From Gemmatimonadota bacterium (GTDB lineage Bacteria > Gemmatimonadota > Gemmatimonadetes > Gemmatimonadales > Gemmatimonadaceae), in contig JAQBPZ010000368.1 of the NCBI GenBank assembly GCA_028287225.1, positions 1 through 22,383 on the forward strand: a stretch of DNA of 22,383 nt. The letters run 5' to 3'. The translations under genes and the position numbers were made by a program. A model generated the notes under the pieces. It worked only from the letters and a program-made list of their open reading frames with translations, did not search any database and was not told where the DNA came from. Shown in pieces: positions 1 through 7,790 of the stretch (positions are counted from its first letter, which is position 1; each line of letters begins with the position of its first letter).

Positions 1-1
1 C

Positions 2-499
2 GGCCGCCCCGCGCCGCCGCCCGACGTCGCACGCGTGCGGAAGGTCAGCGATCGGCGCCGGAACAGCGCGCGGACGAGCAGCGCGGAGCGCGAGCTCGTG
101 CGGGTGCTCCTGCATCGGCCATCCTACTTCGAGCAGATCATCGAGCGGGTGGGCGAGGAGAACTTCCAGCCCGGCGAGCTGCGCCGCATCTTCGCGGCCA
201 TCGTGGCGCACGGCGCGGAGGCGGGTCCCGACGTGCTGGCCGAGGCGCTCGATGGCGATGCCGTCGTCGTGATGCAGGAGCTGCTGGAGGAGACGGGGGG
301 CCTGGATCGGGCGGACGAGATGGTGACGGGCAGCCTCGCCGCGCTGCACAAGGGGGGCATCGTGCAGCGTCTGGCGGAGATCGACACGCTGATGCCGCTC
401 GCGTCCGACGCGGAAAAGGACGCCTTCAGCGACGAGAAGCTGCGGCTGATCAAGGAGCTGAAGCAGTTCGGGGGCGGACCGTGGAAGCAGTTTCAGTAG
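2..499 (+). CDS. dnaG: DNA primase DnaG, C-terminal part (cut by window start)
   Basis: The frame is open from base 2 without a stop, so this is the 3' end of a longer gene; the GTG at 35 is probably internal. What is visible is a Pro/Arg-rich linker followed by a helical domain of the DnaG C-terminal (DnaB-helicase-binding) type: an AERELVRVLLHRPSY block, then GEENFQPGELRRIFAAIV, ending in an acidic/basic helix. The primase zinc finger and TOPRIM core lie outside the window. DnaG makes RNA primers at the replication fork; the C-terminal part recruits DnaB. The identification rests on the C-domain only, so it is good but not certain. A weak 5-bp stem (502-506/511-515) follows the stop. Confidence 0.8.
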   Translation, partial: GRPAPPPDVARVRKVSDRRRNSARTSSAERELVRVLLHRPSYFEQIIERVGEENFQPGELRRIFAAIVAHGAEAGPDVLAEALDGDAVVVMQELLEETGGLDRADEMVTGSLAALHKGGIVQRLAEIDTLMPLASDAEKDAFSDEKLRLIKELKQFGGGPWKQFQ

Positions 500-576
500 C
501 CCGCACGCCCGTGCGAAAGCCGTTAGACTCAATGATTCGCACGTCAGATCCTCCGACCACTTCCTGACCGGTCCCC

Positions 577-1281
577 ATGCATCCTGACGTCCAGTCGCTA
601 CTCGCCGTCCAGCAGGACGACCTGCAGATCTACGCCCTCGAGGCGCAGCTCGCCCAGCTCGCGCCCCGGCTGACCGCGCTCGAGAAGGAGCGCGCAAAGG
701 TGTCCGCCTCGCTCGAGCGCGCGAAGAAGGCCGTGGAGGCCGAGGAGTCGCGGCAGCGCGAGGCGCGCGGGCGCATCGAGACGCACAAGCAGCTCGCCGA
801 GCGCAGCCAGCGGCAGTACGAGAGCGTCGGCTCGCCGCGTGAGGCGAACGCCGCGCTCGTGCAGCTCGAGCAGACGAAGCGCATGGTGGAGGAGAGCGAG
901 CGCGACGCCGACCAGATCCAGGGGCGCATCAACGAGCTGCGCCACCAGGTGGCCGACATGGAGGCGCAGGTGGCGGCGCTCGACGTGCAGCAGGTGGAGA
1001 CTCGCGCCTCGCTCGGCGCCGACCACGCGCGACTGGAGGCCGAGGTGGCCGAGGCCGCCCGCAAGCGAGTGGAGCGTGCGGCGATGGTGCCGCCGAGGAT
1101 GCTCAACATCTACGAGCGCGTGCGGGTACGGCGCCGCGCCGAGACGGTTTTTCCGCTGCGCGGCGCGTCGTGCAGTGCGTGCGACACGGCGATCCCGACC
1201 CAGCGCCGTGCCTCGATGGCCTCGAGCGGGGCGCTGGAGATGTGCGAGGGATGTGGCGTGCTCCTGTACGCGGCGGAATGA
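577..1281 (+). CDS. Coiled-coil protein with C-terminal C4 zinc ribbon (COG1579-like)
   Basis: A 234-aa protein. Residues about 10-165 are almost entirely heptad-rich charged helix (long antiparallel coiled coil). The C-terminus carries two CxxC pairs, C199/C202 and C223/C226, which form a zinc-ribbon knuckle. This architecture matches the COG1579 family, often annotated as a putative nucleic-acid-binding zinc ribbon protein; its exact role is unsettled. It lies between dnaG and recJ, which suggests but does not prove a nucleic-acid role. The ATG at 577 is the first good start after the dnaG stop. The frame holds no motif pointing to an enzyme. Architecture is certain, molecular function unknown. 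Confidence 0.85.
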   Translation: MHPDVQSLLAVQQDDLQIYALEAQLAQLAPRLTALEKERAKVSASLERAKKAVEAEESRQREARGRIETHKQLAERSQRQYESVGSPREANAALVQLEQTKRMVEESERDADQIQGRINELRHQVADMEAQVAALDVQQVETRASLGADHARLEAEVAEAARKRVERAAMVPPRMLNIYERVRVRRRAETVFPLRGASCSACDTAIPTQRRASMASSGALEMCEGCGVLLYAAE

Positions 1282-1295
1282 TCACGGCGCGGCCG

Positions 1296-1323
1296 TTGTC
1301 GCGCCCGCGGCAGCCCCTAAATT
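1296..1323 (+). promoter_or_regulatory. Predicted recJ promoter, leaderless geometry
   Basis: TTGTCG (1296-1301), a 16-bp spacer, then TAAATT (1318-1323). The ATG of recJ begins at 1330, seven bases after the -10, which is the usual transcription start position, so the mRNA would be leaderless. The core 12-mer GCCCCTAAATTG recurs before coaD at the same distance from its start codon. The GAGG just before ATG is too close to act as a normal ribosome binding site. Confidence 0.5.
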
Positions 1324-1329
1324 GAGGAG

Positions 1330-3063
1330 ATGACGCCGCCCGCCCTCGCCGCACCCGCTCGTCCCCGCGCCCGCTGGCTCCTGCCGGAGGCACCCGACGC
1401 GGCGGCGGTGCGGGCGCTGTGCGACGAGCTGCTGCTGCCGGAGCCGATCTGCCGCCTGCTCGCCGCGCGCGGGCACGCGCCGGCCCAGATCGCGAAGCGG
1501 TTCCTGCGGCCGCGCCTGGACCAGCTGCTTGCGCCGGGCCAGCTGATGGACCTCGACCGGGCCGTGGAGCGGCTCGTGCGCGCGCTGCGCGGCGGCGAGA
1601 CCATCCTCGTGCACGGCGACTACGACGTGGACGGGATGTCGTCCACCGCGCTGCTCACGCGGGCGCTCCGCGCGCTCGGCGGCACCGTGGTGCCGTTCAT
1701 CCCGCGTCGCCTGCTCGATGGCTACGACCTGACGGACGCCGGCGTGCGTGCCGCGCGCGCGGCCGGTGCGACGCTGGTGGTGACCTGCGACTGCGGCACC
1801 AGCGCCGTGGCGCCCGTCACGACGCTGCAGGGCGAGTCGATCGACGTCATCATCACCGACCATCACCTTCCCGGCGGCGAGCTCCCGCCAGCCTACGCGG
1901 TGGTGAACCCGAAGCGGCCCGGCTGTCCCTCCGAGGACAAGGACCTCGCCGCCGTCGGCATCGCATTCAAGCTGGCGCTCGGCGTGACGCGCGCCATGGG
2001 TGGCAACGAGAACGTCGTGTACGGCATGATGGACCTCGTGGCGCTGGCGACCATCGCGGACATCGCGCCCCTGCGCGGGGAGAACCGCGTGTTCGCGCGC
2101 TACGGGCTCAAGATGCTGGCCGAGACGCAGAACGTCGGGCTGCGCGCGCTGATCCGCGCCGCGGGGCTCGACAACAAGCCGCTCACGGCGGGGCGTGTCG
2201 GCTACATCCTGGCGCCGCGCCTGAATGCGGTGGGCCGGCTCGGCCATGCGCTGCGCGGCGTCGAGCTGCTGCTGTCCACCAGCGAGCACGAGGCCAACGG
2301 CATCGCCCGCGAGCTCGAGGAGCTCAACGCGAAGCGGCAGGAGATCGACCGCCAGGTGCTCGAGGAGGCGCGCCGGCGCGTCCTCCAGCTCGACCTGGAC
2401 GAGACCTTCGGCATTGTCATCGCCGCCGACGGCTGGCATCCCGGTGTCATCGGCATCGTGGCGTCGCGCATCGTGGAGGAGTTCGGGCGCCCCACCATCC
2501 TGATCGGCCTCGACGGCGACCATGGGAAGGGGTCGGGCCGCTCGATCTCACGGTTCGACCTGCACTCGGGCATCGGGAAGTGCGCGCACCTGCTGGAGCG
2601 CTTCGGCGGCCACCGGTCGGCGGCGGGCGTCACCATCGCGCGGGATCAGGTGGAGGCCTTTGCGCGCTGCTTCAACGAGGCCGCGCGTGGCGCTCTGGCG
2701 CGCGAGGATCTCGTGCCCGAGCTCCGCGTGGACATGGAGGTGGCGCTCGCGGACCTCACGCCGGGCTTCGAGGCGCTCCTGCGGCACCTGGAGCCGTGCG
2801 GCATGGGCAATCCCTCGCCGACGCTGATGACGCGCGGCGTGCGCCTCGCCGCGCCGCCACGCAGCGTGGGGCAGGGCGGGCTGAAGCTGCGGATCGACAC
2901 CGAGACCGGCGACCCGCTCGAGGCCATCGGCTGGTCGCTGGGCCATCGCATCGGCGAGATCGACATGCAGCGTCCGCTCGACATCGTGTACCGGCTCGAG
3001 CGCGACGAATACCAGGGCGTGTCGCGCCTGCAGGCGAAGCTGTCCGACCTCCGGGTGGGCTGA
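1330..3063 (+). CDS. recJ: Single-stranded-DNA-specific exonuclease RecJ
   Basis: A 577-aa protein, a usual RecJ length. RecJ is the 5'-3' single-strand DNA exonuclease of RecF-pathway recombination and mismatch/base-excision repair. Motifs in order: HGDYDVDG at residues 95-102 (metal-binding DHH domain motif I), TCDCGTS near 152-158, DHH at 177-179, RLNAVGRLGHA near 297-307, then the DHHA1 domain with GWHPGVIGIVASR (368-380), GSGRS (401-405) and FGGHRSAAG (425-433), and a C-terminal OB-fold region. All catalytic motifs are intact. Its TGA shares its A with the ATG of rsmD, so the two are translationally coupled. Confidence 0.96.
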   Translation: MTPPALAAPARPRARWLLPEAPDAAAVRALCDELLLPEPICRLLAARGHAPAQIAKRFLRPRLDQLLAPGQLMDLDRAVERLVRALRGGETILVHGDYDVDGMSSTALLTRALRALGGTVVPFIPRRLLDGYDLTDAGVRAARAAGATLVVTCDCGTSAVAPVTTLQGESIDVIITDHHLPGGELPPAYAVVNPKRPGCPSEDKDLAAVGIAFKLALGVTRAMGGNENVVYGMMDLVALATIADIAPLRGENRVFARYGLKMLAETQNVGLRALIRAAGLDNKPLTAGRVGYILAPRLNAVGRLGHALRGVELLLSTSEHEANGIARELEELNAKRQEIDRQVLEEARRRVLQLDLDETFGIVIAADGWHPGVIGIVASRIVEEFGRPTILIGLDGDHGKGSGRSISRFDLHSGIGKCAHLLERFGGHRSAAGVTIARDQVEAFARCFNEAARGALAREDLVPELRVDMEVALADLTPGFEALLRHLEPCGMGNPSPTLMTRGVRLAAPPRSVGQGGLKLRIDTETGDPLEAIGWSLGHRIGEIDMQRPLDIVYRLERDEYQGVSRLQAKLSDLRVG

Positions 3064-3581
3064 TGCGCATCATCGCCGGCCAGTGGCGGGGGCGGCGCAT
3101 CGTGGCCCCCGAGGGGCGCGACGTGCGCCCCACGCTCGACCGCGTGCGGGAGGCCTGGATGAGCATCGTGGGCCCGCTCCTCCCCGACGCGCGGGTGCTC
3201 GACCTCTTCGCCGGCTCGGGTGCGCTGGGGCTGGAGGCGCTGTCCCGCGGCGCCGCGAGCGCCGACCTCGTGGAATCGGCGACGCCAAGCCTTCGCGCCA
3301 TCGCCGAGAACATCGCCACGCTGAATGCCGACGAGGTGGCCCGCGTGCACAAGGGCGACGCGCTGAAGTACATGAACGGGCTGGAGGCGCACGCGTACGA
3401 CGTGGCCTTCGCCGACCCGCCGTACGAGATGGGCCTGTCGCAGCAGATCGCGCAGCGCTGGCTCGAGGTCCCCTTCGCCGACGTGCTCGGCGTGGAGCAT
3501 CGGTGGTTCGAGAAGATGCCGGCCGGGGGGGAGCTGCGGCGGTACGGCGACTCGGCGATCACCTTCTACAGGGTGCCGTAG
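3063..3581 (+). CDS. rsmD: 16S rRNA (guanine(966)-N(2))-methyltransferase RsmD
   Basis: A 172-aa protein. It methylates N2 of G966 of 16S rRNA using S-adenosylmethionine. The N-terminus has MRIIAGQWRGRRI and RPTLDRVREA (22-31), typical of the family. The SAM-binding motif DLFAGSGALGLEALSRGA is at residues 47-64, and the catalytic DPPY motif at 118-121. The chosen ATG at 3063 overlaps the recJ stop by one base (TGATG); the reading frame extends far upstream only as a high-GC artefact inside recJ. The same order rsmD-coaD is common in bacteria, which supports the call. Confidence 0.95.
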   Translation: MRIIAGQWRGRRIVAPEGRDVRPTLDRVREAWMSIVGPLLPDARVLDLFAGSGALGLEALSRGAASADLVESATPSLRAIAENIATLNADEVARVHKGDALKYMNGLEAHAYDVAFADPPYEMGLSQQIAQRWLEVPFADVLGVEHRWFEKMPAGGELRRYGDSAITFYRVP

Positions 3582-3608
3582 GGCTGGACGCCGCTCGAGG
3601 GAACACAA

Positions 3609-3721
3609 TGAGCCATCAGCCGGAGCTGACAGCGTCGAGCTCCACCTCGACCATCCAGCCGTGAGCTGACAGCTGCTGGCACGGCTCGAGCTCGCAGCTG
3701 TCAGCTCCGGCTGAGAGCTCA
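3609..3721. repeat. Intergenic inverted repeat with two alternative hairpins (REP-like)
   Basis: The 230-bp gap between rsmD and coaD holds no gene. A perfect 16-bp inverted repeat lies at 3618-3633 and 3697-3712, and extends imperfectly to about 3609-3642/3688-3721. The motif GAGCTGACAGC recurs in the middle (3663-3673). There, 3663-3675 pairs perfectly over 13 bp with 3695-3707, leaving a 19-nt loop. The outer and inner hairpins use the same right arm and so exclude each other. This looks like a dispersed palindromic (REP/BIME-like) sequence and may also act as a transcription end after rsmD. Confidence 0.7.
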
Positions 3722-3776
3722 TCGTGTCGTCACGAGACGGCCGCTCCACGCACGGCTCATCCGGCCGCCGACCGCC

Positions 3777-3805
3777 TTACCTCAATCCTGCCACGCCCCT
3801 AGATT
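3777..3805 (+). promoter_or_regulatory. Predicted coaD promoter, leaderless geometry
   Basis: The sequence GCCCCTAGATTG ends five bases before the GTG start at 3812. TAGATT (3800-3805) is a -10 candidate, which puts transcription start on the start codon. The -35 is weak (TTACCT, 3777-3782, 17-bp spacer). Support comes mainly from near identity in sequence and position with the element before recJ. Confidence 0.45.
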
Positions 3806-3811
3806 GCCGCC

Positions 3812-4309
3812 GTGCCGAACTCTCGCGTCGCCATCTACGCCGGAAGCTTCGACCCCATCACCCGGGGCCACGAAGACCTGATGCACCGCAGTCTCGAGTA
3901 CGTCGACCGGCTCGTGGTCGCCGTGGCGACGAACTCGTCCAAGACGCCGCTCTTCACGAGCGATGAGCGGGTTGCGCTCATCCGGTCGTCGCTCGGCGAC
4001 GAGCCGCGCTTCGAGGTGCGGTCGTTCGACGGGCTGCTGGTGGACTTCGCGAAGTCGGTCGGGGCCTCGCTCCTGATCCGCGGCCTGCGCGCCGTGAGCG
4101 ACTTCGAGTACGAGTACCAGATGGCGCTGATGAACCGGCACCTGAGCCCTCGTCTCGAGACCGTGTTCATGATGCCCTCACTGGACACCACGTACATCAG
4201 CGCGAGCATGGTGCGCGAGGTGGCGCGGTACGGCGGCGACGTGCACGACCTCGTGCACCCGAGCGTGGAGCGCGCGCTCAAGGAACGGATCACCGGGCCG
4301 AAGCGGTGA
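3812..4309 (+). CDS. coaD: Phosphopantetheine adenylyltransferase CoaD
   Basis: A 165-aa protein, normal family length. It transfers AMP from ATP to 4'-phosphopantetheine giving dephospho-CoA, the penultimate step of coenzyme A synthesis. Visible motifs: YAGSFDPITRGH at residues 9-20 (nucleotidyltransferase TxGH motif), the family block IRGLRAVSDFEYE (89-101), and YISASMVRE (128-136), equivalent to the ISSTxVR signature. The GTG at 3812 is chosen because the protein then begins just before the conserved first beta strand, and because a promoter-like element sits directly upstream. Its TGA lies within GTGA, the start of pta. Confidence 0.96.
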   Translation: MPNSRVAIYAGSFDPITRGHEDLMHRSLEYVDRLVVAVATNSSKTPLFTSDERVALIRSSLGDEPRFEVRSFDGLLVDFAKSVGASLLIRGLRAVSDFEYEYQMALMNRHLSPRLETVFMMPSLDTTYISASMVREVARYGGDVHDLVHPSVERALKERITGPKR

Positions 4310-5313
4310 GCTTCCTCGAGTCCGTCCATCGTCGTGCCGCGGCGCAGCGTCGCCGCATCCTCTTTCCCGAGGCCGGCGATCCGCGCACCCTGGAGGCGGT
4401 CGCGGCGCTCGCCGCACGGGGGATCGTGGAGCCGGTGCTGATCGGGCCCGCCTCCACGAAGGCGCCCTGCGAGGTGGTGGACCCCTCGGTGGGCGGCCTG
4501 GCGGACGAGGTGGCGGCGGAGCTGATGAAGATCCGCGGCCACCGCGGGCTCACCGAGGAGGAGGCGGCGACGCAGGCGCGATCGCCCCTCCTGGTGGCCG
4601 ACGCGATGGTCCGATGGGGCCGGGCCGACGGCTGCGTGGCCGGCGCCACGCACACGACGTCGGAGGTGATCCGGGCCGCCCTGTGGTTCGTGGGACCGGC
4701 CGAAGGGGTGCGCACGATCTCGAGCGCCTTCTACATGGACGTGGCCGACTTTCGCGGATCGGGCCCCGAAGTGCTTACATTCACCGACTGCGCCGTGGTG
4801 CCGTATCCCGACGCGGTGCAGCTGTCGGAGATCGCCCTGGCGGCTGCCCGGGACCGGCGGCGGATCGTCGGGGACGAGCCACGGGTGGCGCTGCTGTCGT
4901 TCAGCACCCGGGGCAGCGGGAACGGATCCAGCATCCGGATCGTCAGGGAAGCACTGGCCCTGATCCGGCAGAAGGCGCCGGATCTGGCCGTGGACGGAGA
5001 ATTGCAAGGAGACGCTGCGCTCATCGAGGGGGTGGCGGCTCGGAAGGCGCCGGACAGCCCGCTCGGTGGGCAGGCGAACGTGTTGGTGTTCCCCTCGCTC
5101 GATGCGGGAAACATCGCCTACAAGCTGGTACAGCGGCTGGCCTCCGCGCGTGCGATCGGACCGATCCTCCAGGGGATGCGGCGTCCGTGCAACGATCTCT
5201 CGCGTGGAGCCACGGCCGAGGACATTTTCAATGTGGCCGCCATTACCGCGTTGCAGGTCCACGATGCGCAGGCCACGGCAACGAACGCGTACCGCCAGGA
5301 GACAGTCACATGA
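4306..5313 (+). CDS. pta: Phosphate acetyltransferase
   Basis: A 335-aa single-domain enzyme. It interconverts acetyl-CoA plus phosphate and acetyl phosphate plus CoA. Signature blocks include SFSTRGSG (198-205), DGELQGDAAL (230-239), VFPSLDAGNIAYKL (261-274) and GPILQGMRRPCNDLSRG (285-301). It lacks the N-terminal DRTGG regulatory domain of long enterobacterial Pta. GTG at 4306 overlaps the coaD stop by 4 bases, and its own stop overlaps the ATG of the STAS gene by 4 bases. No acetate kinase gene is adjacent. The related phosphate butyryltransferase family is an alternative, less likely given the C-terminal blocks. Confidence 0.92.
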   Translation: MSFLESVHRRAAAQRRRILFPEAGDPRTLEAVAALAARGIVEPVLIGPASTKAPCEVVDPSVGGLADEVAAELMKIRGHRGLTEEEAATQARSPLLVADAMVRWGRADGCVAGATHTTSEVIRAALWFVGPAEGVRTISSAFYMDVADFRGSGPEVLTFTDCAVVPYPDAVQLSEIALAAARDRRRIVGDEPRVALLSFSTRGSGNGSSIRIVREALALIRQKAPDLAVDGELQGDAALIEGVAARKAPDSPLGGQANVLVFPSLDAGNIAYKLVQRLASARAIGPILQGMRRPCNDLSRGATAEDIFNVAAITALQVHDAQATATNAYRQETVT

Positions 5314-5642
5314 GCTTTTCGATCAAAAAAGAGGGTGAAATCGTCGTGGTAGACGTCGAAGGCCAGCTCATCGTCGGCAACCGACAGGAGCTCAAGCAGA
5401 AGGTGCTCGATGAGCTCGAGCGCGGAGAGAAGAAGTTCCTCATCGACTTCGCCCAGACCGGCTACATCGACAGCTCCGGCCTCGGCGTGCTCGTGTCGCT
5501 CTCCAAGAAGATTCGCGAGCAGGGCGGCGAGCTGCGCCTCGCCAACCTCAACGACGACCTCAAGACGCTGTTCGAGCTCACCAAGCTCGACACGCTCTTC
5601 CAGATCTCCGACACGCGCGACCGCGCGCTGTCGAGCTTCTGA
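5310..5642 (+). CDS. STAS-domain anti-anti-sigma factor (SpoIIAA/RsbV-like)
   Basis: A 110-aa single STAS domain. Family members bind and neutralise an RsbW-like anti-sigma kinase when dephosphorylated and are released when phosphorylated on a conserved serine. The motif IDSSGLGVL is present at residues 53-61; Ser56 corresponds to the phosphorylated serine of SpoIIAA. The N-terminal strand order (IVVVDVEGQLIVGN) is typical. A CAGGAGA Shine-Dalgarno lies at 5297-5303, inside the 3' end of pta. The ATG at 5310 overlaps the pta stop. The matching kinase and phosphatase genes follow, so this is a complete partner switch without a nearby sigma factor. Confidence 0.92.
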   Translation: MSFSIKKEGEIVVVDVEGQLIVGNRQELKQKVLDELERGEKKFLIDFAQTGYIDSSGLGVLVSLSKKIREQGGELRLANLNDDLKTLFELTKLDTLFQISDTRDRALSSF

Positions 5643-5649
5643 GTCCGCG

Positions 5650-5677
5650 GCGCGGCCCGCCACCCGGCGGGCCGCGC
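5650..5677 (+). terminator. Strong GC hairpin between STAS and RsbW genes
   Basis: A perfect 12-bp stem (5650-5661 with 5666-5677) with a 4-nt loop starts 8 bases after the STAS stop. No U-tract follows; a C-rich stretch with only scattered T does. It could be a terminator, an attenuator that lowers expression of the downstream kinase relative to the STAS protein, or an mRNA-stabilising stem. Confidence 0.5.
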
Positions 5678-5728
5678 ATCGTCGTTCCCCCGGCGGCCCT
5701 CCCCCCCGCCGCCGCCTCCGCCCCTGAC

Positions 5729-6187
5729 ATGGTCGCGTCCACTCCGCCCGACACCGGGCTTCGCGTCTCCCTGGTGGTCGAGATCCCGAGCGACGTCGCA
5801 TACATCGAGCGCGTCGTGGATCTCGTTCGACACCCCTGCGCCGAGCTCGCGTACACCTCGCGGCAGCTCGCGCTCAACGTCCCCGTCGCCCTCAGCGAGG
5901 CGATCTCCAATGCGATCCTGCGCGCCAATCACGAGGATCCCACCAAGCGCGTGCGGATCACCGTGGCCGTGGATGCCCGCCGCCTCGTCGTGGAGATCGA
6001 GGACGAGGGCGACCGGTTCGACATGGCCGCGAGCACGCGCGACGCCACGAGCCCCGAGAACCTGGAGCGCGAGGACGGCCGTGGCCTGTTCCTGATGCGG
6101 AAGCTCATGGACCATGTCGAACGGTTCGATGCCACGGGCAGCACCGGGGGCGGTAACGTCGTGCGCCTCACGCTCGCGCGCGCATGA
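5729..6187 (+). CDS. RsbW/SpoIIAB-like ATP-binding anti-sigma factor kinase
   Basis: A 152-aa GHKL-type ATPase. Partner-switching kinases of this family bind a sigma factor or other output protein and phosphorylate the STAS partner. Motifs: N box EAISNA (57-62, with E57 and N61), G1 box DEGDRFD (92-98), G2 region GRGLFLMRKL (117-126). No transmembrane or sensor domain is present, so it acts in the cytoplasm. The ATG at 5729 gives a normal N-terminal extension before the first strand (VSLVVEIPSD). The gene overlaps the downstream phosphatase gene by 4 bases (ATGA), implying coupled synthesis. The output partner is not visible in the window. Confidence 0.88.
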   Translation: MVASTPPDTGLRVSLVVEIPSDVAYIERVVDLVRHPCAELAYTSRQLALNVPVALSEAISNAILRANHEDPTKRVRITVAVDARRLVVEIEDEGDRFDMAASTRDATSPENLEREDGRGLFLMRKLMDHVERFDATGSTGGGNVVRLTLARA

Positions 6188-7779
6188 GCGAGCTGGGGGA
6201 GGTCCTGCAGGCCTTCCTCGAGGCCACCGGCTCCGACGCCGTGGTCTGGCGGCGCGACGGCGGTGAGGGCGCGCCGCTGCGCTTCATCGCCGGCACCCGG
6301 CGCACCGATCCGCCCGACGACAGCATCCTCCCGGCACTGGGCACGGTGCTCGACGAGCCCACGGAGCGCGGGCGCCTCGTCATCGTCCCCGTCGCCGGTC
6401 CGCGAGCCGGCTGGCTGGTGCTCGGCCCGTGCCCGATCCAGCGCACCGAGATCGACCGCTACCTGAAGTTCCTGCGCCCGGTCGTCACGCAGTACCTCCA
6501 GAACACCCTGGAGGTGGAGCACGCCGCGAACGAGCTCGCGGAGCGCTACGAGGAGATCAACCTCCTCTACTCCATCAGCGAGATCCTGGGACGCACGGTA
6601 TCCCTGGAAGACGGAGCGGCGACGATCCTGCGCGAGGTCAGCGAGACGGTCGGCGCGCGGCGCGGCTCCATCCTGATCTTCGACCACGAGCAGAACGCCC
6701 TCGTCGCCATCGCGCGCATGGGCGGCGAGGGCACGCCGATCCCGCCCATCGCGCTGGACGACGAGTGCAGCGTGAGCGCGCACGTCTTCCGCACGCTGCA
6801 CTCCGTGATCGTGGAGGGCGGCCAGATGCAGTGCGACGCCGAGCAGGCGTTCCGCCGCGGCGCGATGCTCACGGTGCCGATCCTCTGGACGACGCAGGAG
6901 GGGAGCGAGCCGCTCGGCGTCGTGAACCTTTCGGATCGTCGTTCGGGCCAGGCGTTCAGCGCCGGCGACCAGAAGCTCGTCACGGCCATCGCGTCGCAGA
7001 TCGGCGCGGCGATCCAGAACGCGCGCCTGGTGCGGCAGTCGCTGGACCAGCAGCGCCTCCAGCAGGAGATGCAGCTCGCGCACGACCTGCAGATGAAGCT
7101 GCTCCCCGACGCCGCGCACGTTGCCCCCGAGGCCACGGTGGCGGCGCGCGTGGTGCCCGCCGAGGACGTGGGCGGCGACTTCTACAACCTGTACCGGCTG
7201 TCCGACCGCCGGATCGGCGTGATGATCGGCGACGTGTCGGGACACGGCTACCAGGCGGCGCTGATCATGGCGCTCACGATGAGCGCGTCCGCCATCCACG
7301 CGCAGGGCACCGCCGATCCCGCCGAGATGCTGCTGCGCCTGTACAACTCGGTGAAGGAAGAGCTGACGACGACGGAGATGTTCGTCTCGGCGCTCTACGC
7401 CGTGGTGGACCGCGAGCGTCGCGAGCTTCGGTACGGCAACATGGGGCACCCGCATGCCTTCGTCATCACGCGCGATGGCGCGGTGGAGCGGCTCGTGGCG
7501 GGCGGCCCGCCGCTCGGCATGCTCGACGACGCGCCCGATTCGATGACGCGCGCCTGGGACCCCGAGGGCGACGTGCTGCTGCTGTTCACCGACGGCATCA
7601 CCGACGCGCGCAACCGCGAGGGCCAGCGCCTGGACGAGGCGCCGGTGCTCGAGTGCGTGGTGAAGCATCGCGACGAGCCCCCCGCGCAGATCGCCGGCCG
7701 CGTGTTCGCGCTGCTCGACAACTACACGGGCGACACGCCGCGTCGCGACGACCTCACGCTCGTCGTCCTCAAGAGCTGA
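6184..7779 (+). CDS. GAF-domain PP2C (SpoIIE/RsbU-type) serine phosphatase
   Basis: A 531-aa protein. Residues 1-110 form an uncharacterised, possibly GAF-like input region; a GAF domain covers about 130-285, followed by a short coiled linker (285-305) and a PP2C/SpoIIE phosphatase domain (about 310-530). Metal-binding acidic motifs are intact: GGDFYN (330-335), GDVSGHG (349-355), FTDG (468-471) and RRDDLTL (520-526). It would dephosphorylate the STAS protein encoded two genes upstream and so switch the circuit on in response to a ligand bound by the GAF domain. There are no membrane segments. The signal sensed cannot be read from the sequence. The stop is followed by a repeat-rich gap. Confidence 0.92.
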   Translation: MSELGEVLQAFLEATGSDAVVWRRDGGEGAPLRFIAGTRRTDPPDDSILPALGTVLDEPTERGRLVIVPVAGPRAGWLVLGPCPIQRTEIDRYLKFLRPVVTQYLQNTLEVEHAANELAERYEEINLLYSISEILGRTVSLEDGAATILREVSETVGARRGSILIFDHEQNALVAIARMGGEGTPIPPIALDDECSVSAHVFRTLHSVIVEGGQMQCDAEQAFRRGAMLTVPILWTTQEGSEPLGVVNLSDRRSGQAFSAGDQKLVTAIASQIGAAIQNARLVRQSLDQQRLQQEMQLAHDLQMKLLPDAAHVAPEATVAARVVPAEDVGGDFYNLYRLSDRRIGVMIGDVSGHGYQAALIMALTMSASAIHAQGTADPAEMLLRLYNSVKEELTTTEMFVSALYAVVDRERRELRYGNMGHPHAFVITRDGAVERLVAGGPPLGMLDDAPDSMTRAWDPEGDVLLLFTDGITDARNREGQRLDEAPVLECVVKHRDEPPAQIAGRVFALLDNYTGDTPRRDDLTLVVLKS

Positions 7780-7790
7780 CGCGCGTCTCT

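Noticed and set aside
532..567. 11-codon frame upstream of the zinc-ribbon gene as a leader peptide
   Set aside because: No ribosome binding site, no regulatory residue pattern and no attenuator structure near it.
1419..3062. Plus-strand frame overlapping recJ that continues into rsmD
   Set aside because: Composition is Arg/Ala/Gly/Pro-rich with no motif; only the part from ATG 3063 is a real gene.
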